Positions 46,101 through 56,584 of a DNA stretch of 64,000 nt are shown piece by piece. The notes under the pieces are model-generated. The model did no database searches. It was not told the origin of the DNA and saw nothing but the letters and a program-made list of their open reading frames with translations. Every line of letters starts with the position of its first letter. Position 1 is the stretch's first letter. Source of the stretch: Orychophragmus violaceus (taxonomy: Eukaryota; Streptophyta; Magnoliopsida; Brassicales; Brassicaceae); assembly GCA_030180135.1 (NCBI GenBank), contig CM058235.1, positions 95,519,506 through 95,583,505 of the forward strand. The letters run 5' to 3'. The translations under genes were made by a program, and so were the position numbers.

Positions 46101-47565
46101 TGACCCGAAAAAATTGACTCGAGTTTTTTTGAAACTATAAAGACCCAAACCTCTCAAATGGATAACAAAGAGGTCTGGTGAAGAAATTGGTGGAAAAAAC
46201 AATGACGGGATAGGATAAACTGATCCTATCCACCGGGGGAAGGATCCTAAGGCCAAAACCCCCTAATGGACTGACGGGAAGGAATATCTCGGCCATACTG
46301 ACTGATGGGATGGATTATCATGACCGGATGAACCGCCGGGAAGGATCCCAAGCCAAAAACCACCCTAAATGACGTAAGGTGTGGAATCCCTCGGCCAAAA
46401 CAACAAAGGAATAGCATTCTTGCGGACAGAATGACTGACGGGATGGAAACGAAATGACGGGAAGGATTCTAAGTCCAAAATGCAAGTTTCCATGACCCGG
46501 GAAGAATTGGATCGAGTTTTTTTGAAACTATCACGACCAAAACCCATAAAATGGGATATAAAAGAGGTCTGGTGAAGAAATTGGTGGAAAACAAATGACC
46601 CGAAAAACCCGTCTATGCACCGTGGGAAGGTTATAGCCTACCGAGAACCAAGGTTCCATGACGCGAAAAAAATTGACTCGAGTTTTTTTGAAACTATCGG
46701 ACCCAAACCTATCAAATGGATAACAAAGAGGTCTGGTGCAGAAATTGGTGGAAAAAGCAATGACGGGATAGGATAAACTGATCCTATCTACCGGGGGAAG
46801 GATCCTAAGGCCAAAACCCCCTAATGGACTGACGGGAAGGAACATCTCAGCCATACTGACTGACGGGCTGGATTATCATGACCGGATGAACCGCCGGGAA
46901 GGATCCTAAGGCCAAAAACCACCCAAATGGACGTAAGGTGTGGAATCCTTGGGGCAAAACTACCAAGGACTAGCGTTCTCGCAGCCAGAACCACTGACTG
47001 GATGGAAACGAACTGACGGGAAAAACTGTCTCGGCCATAATGACTGATGGGATGGAAACGAAATGACAGGAAGGAATATCTTGGCCATACTGACTGACGG
47101 GATGGATTATCATGACCAGATGAACCGCCGGGAAGGATCCCAAGGCCAAAAACCACCCTAAATGACGTAAGGTGTGGAATCCCTCGGCCAAAACAACAAA
47201 GGACTAGCATTCTTGCGGACAGAATGACTGACGGGATGGAAACGAAATGACGGGAAGGATTCTAAGGCCAAAATGCAAGTTTCCATGACCCGGGAAGAAT
47301 TGGATCGAGTTTTTTTGAAACTATCACGACCAAAACCCTTAAAATGGGATATAAAAGAGGTCTGGTGAAGAAATTGGTGGAAAACAAATGACCCGAAAAA
47401 CCCGTCTATGCACCGTGGGAAAGTTATAGCCTACCGAGAACCAATGTTCCATGACGCGAAAAAAATTAACTCGAGTTTTTTTGAAACTATCAGACCCAAA
47501 CCGATCAAATGGATAACAAAGAGGTCTGGTGCAGAAATTGGTGTAAAAAGCAATGATGGGATAGG
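43105..47565 (-). repeat. Complex satellite block 9, minus polarity
   Basis: Minus-polarity modules up to the left end of the second Athila-like locus. Segments 45600-45960 and 46951-47311 match at an offset of about 1,351 bp, indicating another imperfect tandem unit. Its last five bases (47561-47565, atagg) form the target duplication of the element. Confidence 0.88.
47561..47565 (-). repeat. Target site duplication, left (second Athila-like locus)
   Basis: atagg, matching 52547-52551 at the right end and also 51342-51346 inside the locus. It lies within the hairpin arm of satellite module B1. Confidence 0.88.
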
Positions 47566-48763
47566 TGATAGGTTGTAAGTTTTACCCTATTCTAAACTGC
47601 AAGTGAACAGCAATGTCAAAGTAGTATATAGGGTTATCGAATCCACAGGGACACTTGGTCTCAATAGATCAGAACAGTAGAGATTAATACTAGAAAGAAA
47701 GCAATGTAATTGAATTAAAAGCGGTGCGAGAAAGTAAATCAGTAGCAGAGATTAACGGTTGTGGAAACAATAAACTAAAAGCGTCAAGCCTAGGGTATTC
47801 TCAGGAAATCAGACAAGCAGACAGTTCATTCAGCAAGGATCTAATTAAGCACAGTTCTAGAACTCAAAACACATATATAGAATTAACCAAATTCCTTTGC
47901 GATAATTCTCTAAGTCTAAGTGCAGCAAACCAAACTTTCGTTTGCGAGAACTAACAGATTAAACTAGCATTAATCCCAAGTTTGATATGTTCACAATTAT
48001 CCTAAACCAAACTTCCGTTTGCGCAAAGTTTAATTGCCCAATTTAATTAGTTCAGATTCCTAAACCCCACTTCCGTGACGTATTTAGCAACCTAAGATCT
48101 AGATTCAAATTGATCAGGTTAGAACTAGCTTTAAGCACAATTAAATTGAAGAACAGATATAGTTATGAATCCTTAACTGAATTTGAACAAGTCTAGCAAG
48201 TCATGAAATCCTATGTGAGAAACCCTAAACCTAACAAGGAATCTACTCAGACATAGATAATGAAAACATGATCATATGATGAATAAATTGCATAAAAGAA
48301 TAAGAGTAAAAGGGGTTCGAAATCTTCTCCAAATACAGGTGAAGTAATAGGTTCAGATCAGCCCCAAAAGCTCTAAAAATCCTCTGCTCTTAATTATGAA
48401 AGTGTATCTAATAAAAACAACTAAAACTTGATTATATAGGTATAATCTCGGCCATGGGCTTCTTTGTAAATATCAGGAACTTCTGGATCAAAGTGAAATA
48501 TCTTGATTCTTCTAAACCGCCGAGTTTTGGCCCATCTCGTTGGTGCATCGATCGATGCTAGGCATGCAACGATCGACACCTTTCTCTGTTTCGGACAGTG
48601 AACTCTATCTCTCGGCCAAACACTCCAAAAATCTCCAAATGCTCCATTATCTCCAAATATGCTCCAAACCTGATTATACCTGTAAAAGACTCTAAAAGAA
48701 CACAAAAGACACAAAAAAACAACTATATCATGGCTTAAAACCGGTAAAAACCATGATATATCA
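47566..48763 (-). repeat. 3' LTR (element sense) of second Athila-like locus
   Basis: 1,198 bp. In reverse it starts tgatatatcatgg and ends cctatca. It closely resembles the LTR at 10339-11547. Confidence 0.88.
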
Positions 48764-48777
48764 ACTCCCCCACACTT
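48764..48777 (-). other. Polypurine tract of second Athila-like locus
   Basis: On the minus strand it reads aagtgtgggggagt next to the LTR. Additional copies of the core lie at 48938-48949 and 49697-49708. Confidence 0.8.
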
Positions 48778-50110
48778 AGCCTTTGCTTGCCCTCAAGCAA
48801 AACAGAGAACTAAAACATGGTGAAGAGGTTTGAAAACTCTTCAGAAACTCATTTCCTCCTAGAAGCTACAATACTCAGATTCCCCTTAGTAAACCACTGA
48901 AAGAATCAATCACAGGATATCAAGACCAACATGTACTTCCCCCACACTTAGCAACTGTCCTAGGTAGACTCCACAATCACATTCAAGCATTCAAATTCTC
49001 CCTACTGACTTCTGCAAGTATTTAAGTGCGGTCTCACCTAAGGAGTATCGATCAAAGGGCACATGGATTCTTACCTTATCAGCTCTAGACCACCATACTA
49101 TCTTTCTCTAGTCCCTTTCTTCTCTTTCCCTTCTTTAACAACTGATTTTTCCCCACTGGGTATCATTTTATTTTTTTTATCAGTGTTCTTCCCGTTATGG
49201 GGTGTACTTTGGACACATTCCATGGATCACATGAGAGAAAATAGTGTTTGCTACCCTTCCCATGACCACTTCGGAGTTACTAACTCATCCTCAGTTTATT
49301 ATCTTTTTTTTTTTTACTTTACAGAAGGGGAGAAGGGAACTAAATAGGATAGGTTGACAGGCTGTGTCAGAACTAACAAGGGAATCCGACACAAAGTATA
49401 CCAAGCCCTTAGGTGAGAAATCTAAGTCAGTATTAAGGTTGAAGTCAGTAAAAGGATCCTCTGATACCTGAAGTGATGTGGGTGTTCCCAGTAGGTTGAT
49501 CTGTGATGGGGTTTTCTAATAGTCAGAGATAGATCCTGCAACTTCATCCCAATGGTTACTTAAGTTCCTGCAAGTCTTGTAAATCTTCTCAGAAAATCAT
49601 AGTTTCTTACTTAAACAATTTTGACTCAATAAAACAAATTTTTTTTGAAAAACGGACTGACTCTTAAGAAAACAGAAAACAAAAGTCAGTAGCACCTCCC
49701 CCACACTTAAGACACACTGTCCCCAGTAGTGTCCAGCGAAGGATCGGTAAAAAGAAAATAAAAATTGAAAAGATGAAATTATGTCTGTCAGGTTACCTCT
49801 GTCGCTCAGGCATCGATCGTTGCACTTAGTGCATCGACCGTTACTTGGCGATTTTCGTGTATGGTCGATCGTTGCTCAAGAGCGCAACGATCGCTGCAAT
49901 GCGATTCCTTTCGTGTTGTGACGATCGACACAGAAGTGAGTCGATCATTGCACTGCGATTTTGTCCGAGACCTGCAAACATAGCTGCACCAACAACAAAA
50001 ACAAACGTAAAATCCTAACAAAAACACCAAAAATTAAGTAGAAAAATACCAGTACCTAATGGTGGGTTGCCTCCCACCCAGCGCTTGTTTAAGGTCAATA
50101 GCTTGACCTA
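48778..50110 (-). other. 3' noncoding region of second Athila-like locus
   Basis: Close reverse match of 9000-10324 in the first element: the same poly-T tract (49304-49316), the same cluster of gatcgttgca-like motifs (49800-49970) and the same conserved segment ending at cagcgcttgtttaaggtc (50080-50097). No supported coding sequence; the open frame at 49063-49347 is T-rich noncoding sequence. Confidence 0.7.
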
Positions 50111-50111
50111 T

Positions 50112-51317
50112 CAGAAAGAGATCGAACTCATGGCGGTTTCAATAGAGACTTTGAGTGTCTCTGTGAATGTCTCCTCATCCAAGGTAGCGTATAAGCATTC
50201 ATATCATGAGATCTTCCAAGGAACGAACGAGAAGGGTCGGGGTGGGAGTGTAGCTTCGGCGGGATTCTTTGTTTTCCTGCATTCAAAAAAATGTGATCAG
50301 AAGGTTTAAGCTTAGGTGATTTGTACCTTACCTTTGACGTATATCTGATGTCTGGAGCTTTCTGCTTATGCGCAGTTGCAGGTACTGAAGATGTTAGAGC
50401 GGGGTTCAAGAGGAACCGCCATCTTCTTCTTTTCACTATCAGATACTGTAGTTCCACCAATCTGAACTTCTTCTTTCAGATGACCATCGGTGGAGATCAT
50501 CTTCTTTTCATGAACTCGCGAAATTTCAACTGATGGTGTTTTATTCACCTTCTTATCCATCACTTTTATGTAGTTAGCCACTTCTAGCTCTTGTTTGGAA
50601 AGTTTGGGAACCTTAGGATATGGCACTGGGGGCTTGTAGGCTCGTTCTGGCACTGTTGCAGGTTTCTGGACATGTCTGCGTTCTGTGCCGATCGTTGCGT
50701 GATGTGTGTCGATCGATGCAAGGCGATTTTGTTTCTCGAAAGAACTCGAAATTGCCGTCAGAATGGCGTGTCGATCGTCACTGAGGGGGTGTCGATCGGT
50801 GCATGTATCAGGCAGACAATATTCATCCAGAAAATCCGAGATTATGCTCTCTTCTTCACCTAGCAACTCAATATCATCCCTTAAGGTCGCAGCTTTGATG
50901 TGCAGCTTCCGTTCAGCTCTCTTAGCTTCATTCTGCCTCTCTATTGCTACATCTCTTCGTTCAATTTTGATATCCAGCTCCTCCATATGCGTGCTCAAAG
51001 ATTCAAACTTCTCATTCAAGTCTTCATACAAAGCATCCATCTTTGAGTTGAAGGACCTATCAATCTGTTGTTGTCTCTCAAGGTACTGCTCCATCATGAT
51101 TTCCATTCTGCTCTCATGAGCTGTAGGTGCAGGCGGTACTTGGTAAGAAGAAACACTACAACTCCTTGTAAAGGGTTTCTGAAAAGCAGATCCGTGACTA
51201 TAGAATCCAGTTCCTTCAACGCAATGGTTAGCTTCTTGTGCATACTTTCCAAGTAGAAGACTATGCAGAGAGTCAACTTGGTTCTTCAACCCAGCTATCT
51301 GTGAACTGTCAATCCCT
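50112..51317 (-). pseudogene. Athila-like gag C-terminal fragment
   Basis: A long minus-strand open stretch (to about 50366) reads LKNQVDSLHSLLLGKYAQEA near its beginning. It then has a charged, coiled-coil-like part (FNSKMDALYEDLNEKFESL, IERRDVAIERQNEAKRAERK), then a stretch encoding the repeated DNA motif (SIDTHHATIGTE), and then YKPPVPYPKVPKLSKQELE, which resembles the gag-protease linker of Athila-type ORF1. Upstream of 51317 the frame is satellite sequence, so the real N-terminus is missing. Below 50366 the coding sequence continues in a shifted frame to the deletion joint at about 50110. It has no capsid domain, no protease active site and no polymerase. Assignment to Athila ORF1 is from motif memory and context, not a search. 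Confidence 0.6.
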
Positions 51318-51346
51318 ATTGGTGTAAAAAGCAATGACGGGATAGG
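51318..51346 (-). repeat. Satellite flank fragment trapped inside the Athila-like locus
   Basis: attggtgtaaaaagcaatga followed by cgggatagg. It reproduces the element's own left flank (47537-47565), including the private gtgtaaaaag variant (the family norm is gtggaaaaa), and ends in the atagg target sequence. Confidence 0.85.
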
Positions 51347-52546
51347 TGATAAGTTGTAAGTTTTACCCTATTCTAAACTGCAAGTGAACAGCAATGTCAA
51401 AGTAGTATATAGGGTTATCGAATCCACTGGGACACTTGGTCTCAATAGATCAGAACAGTAGAGATTAATACTAGAAAGAAAGCAATGTAATTGAATTAAA
51501 AGCGGTGCGAGAAAGTAAATCAGTAGCAGAGATTAACGGTTGTGGAAACAATAAACTAAAAGCGTCAAGCCTAGGGTATTCTCAGGAAATCAGACAAGCA
51601 GACAGTTCATTCAGCAAGGATCTAATTAAGCACAGTTCTAGAACTCAAAACACAGATATAGAATTAACCAAATTCCTTTGCGATAATTCTCTAAGTCTAA
51701 GTGCAGCAAACCAAACTTTCGATTGCGAGAACTAACAGATTAAACTAGCATTAATCCCAAGTTTGATATGTTCACAATTATCCTAAACCAAACTTCCGTT
51801 TGCGCAAAGTTTAATTGCCCAATTTAATTAGTTCAGATTCCTAAACCCCACTTCCGTGACGCATTTAGCAACCTAAGATCTAGATTCTAATTGATCAGGT
51901 TAGAACTAGCTTTAAGCACAATTAAATTGAAGAACAGATATAGTTATGAATCCTTAACTGAATTTGAACAAGTCTAGCAAGTCATGAAATCCTATGTGAG
52001 AAACCCTAAACCTAACAAGGTATCTACTCAGACATAGATAATGAAAACATGATCATATGATGAATAAATTGTATAAAAGAATAAGAGTAAAAGGGGTTCG
52101 AAATCTTCTCCAAATACAGATGAAGTAATAGGTTCAGATCAGCCCCAAAAGCTCTAAAAATCCTCTGCTCTTAATTATGAAAGTGTATCTAATAAAAACA
52201 ACTAAAACTTGATTATATAGGTATAATCTCGGCCATGGGCTTCTTTGTAAATATCAGGAACTTCTGGATCAAAGTGAAATATCTTGATTCTTCTAAACCG
52301 CCGAGTTTTGGCCCATCTCGCTGGTGCATCGATCGATGCTAGGCATGCAACGATCGACACCTTTCTCTGTTTCGGACAGTGAACTCTATCTCTCGGCCAA
52401 ACACTCCAAAAATCTCCAAAATGCTCCATTATCTCCAAATATGCTCCAAACCTGATTATACCTGTAAAAGACTCTAAAAGAACACAAAAGACACTAAAAA
52501 CACAACTATATCATGGCTTAAAACCGGTAAAAACCATGATATATCA
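51347..52546 (-). repeat. Right LTR of second Athila-like locus (solo-LTR-like)
   Basis: 1,200 bp with atagg on both sides (51342-51346 and 52547-52551). About a dozen scattered differences from 47566-48763, by eye. No primer site lies next to it. Confidence 0.87.
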
Positions 52547-52551
52547 ATAGG
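52547..52551 (-). repeat. Target site duplication, right (second Athila-like locus)
   Basis: atagg. With 47561-47565 it brackets the whole locus; satellite module B1 resumes with ataaactgatcctatcc. Confidence 0.88.
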
Positions 52552-54459
52552 ATAAACTGATCCTATCCACCGGGGGAAGGATCCTAACGCCAAAACCCCC
52601 CTAATGGAGTGACAGGAAGGAATATCTCGGCCATACTGACTGAGAGGATGGATTATCATGACCGGATGAACCGCCGGGAAGGATCCTTAGGCCAAAAACC
52701 ACCCTAAATGACGTAAGGTGTGGAATCCCTCGGCCAAAACAACAAAGGACTAGCATTCTTGCGGACAGAATGACTGACGGGATGGAAACGAAATTACGGG
52801 AAGGACTATCTTGGCCATACTGACTGACGTGATGGATTATCCTTACCATATGCACCGCCGAGAAGGATTCTAAGGCCAAAATGCAAGTTTCCATGACCCA
52901 AGAAGAATTGGATCGAGTTTTTTTGAAACTATCATGACCAAAACCCTTAAAATGGGATATAAAAGAGGTCTGGTGAAGAAATTGGTGGAAAACAAATGAC
53001 CCAAAAAACCCGTCTATACACCGTGGGAAGGTTATAGCCTACCGAGAACCAAGGTTCCATGACCCAAAAAAATTGACTCGAGTTTTTTTGAAACTATCAA
53101 GACCCAAACCTCTCAAATGGATAACAAAGAGGTCTGGTGAAGAAATTGGTGGAGAAAACAATGACGGGATAGGATAAACTGATCCTATCCAGGGGAAGGA
53201 TCCTAAGGCCAAAACCCCCTAATGGACTGACGGGAAGGAATATCTCGGCAATACTGATTGACGGGATGGATTATCATGACCGGATGAACCGCCGGGAAGG
53301 ATCCGAAGACCAAAAACCACCCTAAATGACGTAAGGTGTGAAATCCCTCGACCAAAAAAACAAAGGACTAGCATACTCGCGGACAAAATGACTGACGGGA
53401 TGGAAACGCAATGACGGGAAGGACTATCTCGGCCATACTGACTAACGGGATGGAAACGAACTGACGGGAAGGACTATCTCGGCCATACTGACTGACGTGA
53501 TGGATTATCCTGACCATATGCACCGCCGAGAAGGATTCTAAGGCCAAAATGCAAGTTTCCATGACCCAGGAAGAATTGGATCGAGATTTTTTGAAACTAT
53601 CACGACCAAAACCCTTAAAATGGGATATAAAAGAGGTCTGGTGAAGAAATTGATGGAAAACAAATGACCCAAAAAACCCGTCTATGCACCGTGGGAAGGT
53701 TATAGCCTACCGAGAACCAAGGTTTCATGACCCGAAAAAAATTGACTCGAGTTTTTTTGAAACTATAAAGACCCAAACCTCTCAAATGGATAACAAAGAG
53801 GTCTGGTGCAGAAATTGGTGGAAAAAGCAGTGACGGGATAGGATAAACTGATCCTATCCACCGGGAGAAGGATCTTAAGGCCAAATCCCCCTAATGGACT
53901 GACGGGAAGGAATATCTCGGCCATACTGACTGATGGGATGGATTATCATGACCGGATGAACCGCCGGGAAGGATCCTAAGGCCAAAAACCACCCTAAATG
54001 ACGTAAGGTGTGGAATCCCTCGACCAAAAAAACAAAGGACTAGCATACTCGCGGACAGAATGACTGACAGGATGGAAACGCAATGACGGGAAGGATTCTA
54101 AGGCCAAAATGCAAGTTTCCATGACCCGGGAAGAATTGGATCGAGTTTTTTTTAAAACTATCACGACCAAAACCCTTAAAATGGGATATAAAAGAGGTCT
54201 GGTGAAGAAATTGGTGGAAAACCAATGACCCGAAAAACCCGTCTATGCACCGTGGGAAGGTTATAGCCTACCGAGAACCAAGGTTCCATGACCCGAAAAA
54301 AATTGACTCGAGTTTTTTTGAAACTATCAAGACCCAAACCTCTCAAATGGATAACAAAGAGGTCTGGTGAAGAAATTGGTGGAAAAAACAATGATGGCAT
54401 ATGATAAACTGATCCTATCCACCAGGAGAAGGATCCTAAGGCCAAAAACCCCCTAATGG
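52547..54459 (-). repeat. Complex satellite block 10, minus polarity
   Basis: Continuation of block 9 beyond the insertion. It ends at about 54459, where minus-strand cccctaatgga meets plus-strand ccttggttctcgg; the shared atgga bases make the exact point ambiguous. Confidence 0.88.
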
Positions 54460-55129
54460 ACCTTGGTTCTCGGTAGGCTATAACCTTCCCACGGTGTATA
54501 GACGGGTTTTTCGGGTACTTTGTTTTCCACCAATTTCTTCACCAGACCTCTTTTATATCCCATTTTAAGGGTTTGGGTCATGATAGTTTCAAAAAAACTC
54601 GATCCAATTCTTCCTGGGTCATGGAAACTTGCATTTTGGCCTTAGAATCCTTCTCGGCGGTGCATCTGGTCAGGATAATCCATCCCGTTAGTCAGTATGG
54701 CCGAGATAGTCCTTCACGTCAGTTCGTTTCCATCCCGTCAGTCATTCTGGCCGCGAGAATGCTAGTCCTTTGTTTTTTTGGCCGAGGGATTCCACACCTT
54801 ACGTCATTTAGGGTGGTTTTTGGCCTTAGGATCCTTCCCGGTGGTTCATCCGGTCATGATAATCCATCCCGTCAATCAGTATGGCCGAGATATTCCATCC
54901 CGTCAGTCCATTAGGAGGTTTTGGCCTTAGGATCCTTCCCCCGGTGGATAGAATCAGTTTATCCTATCCCGTCATTGTTTTTTCCACCAATTTCTTCACC
55001 AGACCTCTTTGTTATCCATTTGAGAGGTTTGGGTCTTGATAGTTTCAAAAAAACTCGAGTCAATTTTTTTCGGGTCATGGAACCTTGGTTCTCGGTAGGC
55101 TATAACCTTCACACGATGCATAAACGGGT
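54460..55129 (+). repeat. Complex satellite block 11, short plus-polarity island
   Basis: 670 bp of plus-strand modules (B2, A, B1) between two minus blocks. Right joint near 55129: cataaacggg runs into tggaaaaaacaatgac. It looks like a small inversion. Confidence 0.88.
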
Positions 55130-56031
55130 GGAAAAAACAATGACGGGATAGGATAAACTGATCCTATCCACCAGGGGAAGGATCCTAAGGCCAAAACCCC
55201 CTAATGGACTGACGGGAAGGAATATCTCGGCCATACTGACTGACGTGATGGATTATCCTGACTAGATGCACCGCCGAGAAGGATTCTAAGGCCAAAATGC
55301 AAGTTTCCATGACCCAGGAAGAATTGGATCGAGTTTTTTTTAAACTATCATGACCAAAACCCTTAAAATGGGATATAAAAGAGGTCTGGTGAAGAAATTG
55401 GTGGAAAACAAATGACCCGAAAAACCCGTCTATACACCGTGGGAAGGTTATAGCCTACCGAGAACCAAGGTTCAATGACCCGAAAAAATTGACTCGAGTT
55501 TTTTTGAAACTATCAAGACCCAAACCTCTCAAATGGATAACAAAGAGGTCTGGTGAAGAAATTGGTGGAAAAAACAATGACGGGATAGGATAAACTGATT
55601 CTATCCACCGGTGGAAGGATCCTAAGGCCAAAAACCCATAATGGACTGACGGGAAGGACTATCTTGGCCATACTGACTGACGGGATGGATTATCCTGACC
55701 GGATGAACCGACGGGAAGGATCCGAAGGCCAAAAACCACCCTAAATGACCTAAGGGGTGGAATCCCTCGGCCAAAACAACAAAGGACTAGCATTCTCGCG
55801 GCCAGAATGACTGACGGGATGGAAACGAACTGACGTGAATGACTATCTCGGCCATACTGACTAACGGGATGGAAACGAACTGACGGGAAGGACTATCTCG
55901 GCCATACTGACTGACGTGATGGATTATCCTGACCATATGCACCGCCGGGAAGGATTCTAAGGCTAAAATGCAAGTTTCCATGACCCGGGAAGAATTGGAT
56001 CGAGTTTTTTTGAAACTATCATGACCAAAAC
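55130..56031 (-). repeat. Complex satellite block 12, minus polarity
   Basis: Minus-strand modules ending within B2 at the hAT-like insertion. The last eight bases, accaaaac (56024-56031), are its left target duplication. Confidence 0.88.
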
Positions 56032-56584
56032 TAGGCCTGGGCGTTCGGGTACCCGTTCGGGTTCGGTTCGGGTCTTTCGGGTTTTCGGGTTTTCGGGTCT
56101 GAGATATAAAACCCATTCGGGTATTTTAGAATTTCGGTTCGGGTTCGGTTCGGTTCCATTCGGGTTCGGTTCGGGTTCGGGTACCCGAAAAACATAAAAC
56201 AAAAATAAAAATTAGTTATATTTAAATAAAAATTCGTTAAATTTTGATAAATATAACAAAACCCTTCATATATTTTGTTTATTTTTGATAATTTAGTTAT
56301 TTTAGACTAAAAACAACTAATATATTTAAGTTTATAATTATAATTTTGGATAATTTTGTTATATTAGGTCTAAATATAATTAATATTTTAGGTATATAAT
56401 TGTAATTTGGATATTTCGGGTACCCATTCGGTTCTCGGTTCGGGTCGGGTTCGGGTTCGGTTCTTCGGATATAGGAGTTTAGGACCCGTTCGGGTATTTT
56501 ATCGTTTCGGGTTCGGGTTCGGTTCTACTTTTTCGGTTCGGGTTCGGTTCGGTATTTCGGGTCCGGATATTATGCCCAGCCCTA
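56032..56584. mobile_element. Small non-autonomous hAT-like element (TTCGGG-rich)
   Basis: 553 bp with terminal inverted repeats taggcctgggc and gcccagcccta (one mismatch), flanked by a perfect 8-bp target duplication accaaaac at 56024-56031 and 56585-56592. Removing the element and one duplication restores the satellite. Eight-base duplications and short TIRs of this type point to the hAT superfamily. The two ends are packed with direct ggttcggg/ttcggg repeats and the middle (56190-56410) is AT rich. No transposase is encoded; the arginine/phenylalanine-rich open frames are repeat by-products. Confidence 0.85.

Larger units (their letters stand above)
47566..52546 (-). mobile_element. Athila-like Ty3/gypsy locus, minus strand, rearranged
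   Basis: LTRs 47566-48763 and 51347-52546 are about 99% identical by eye, with a 5-bp target duplication atagg outside. The interior in element orientation carries a gag C-terminal fragment, then the post-pol conserved segment, a motif-rich noncoding region and a polypurine tract. There is no pol and no primer site. Instead, about 27 bp of flanking satellite plus a third atagg copy separate the right LTR from the gag fragment. The right LTR thus has the structure of a solo LTR joined to a truncated element from the same insertion. It is the same family as 6872-11547. Confidence 0.85.

Noticed and set aside
47724..47954. Conserved open frame shared by several Athila-like LTRs (also 51505-51735 and, partly, 11162-11392)
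   Set aside because: It lies inside the LTR, antisense to the element, and is shared only because the LTRs are homologous; stops and indels differ between copies and no domain is visible.
49063..49347. Open frame with hydrophobic stretches, possibly env-like
   Set aside because: It is T-rich noncoding 3' region of the Athila-like element read on the antisense strand and is not kept in the sister copy.
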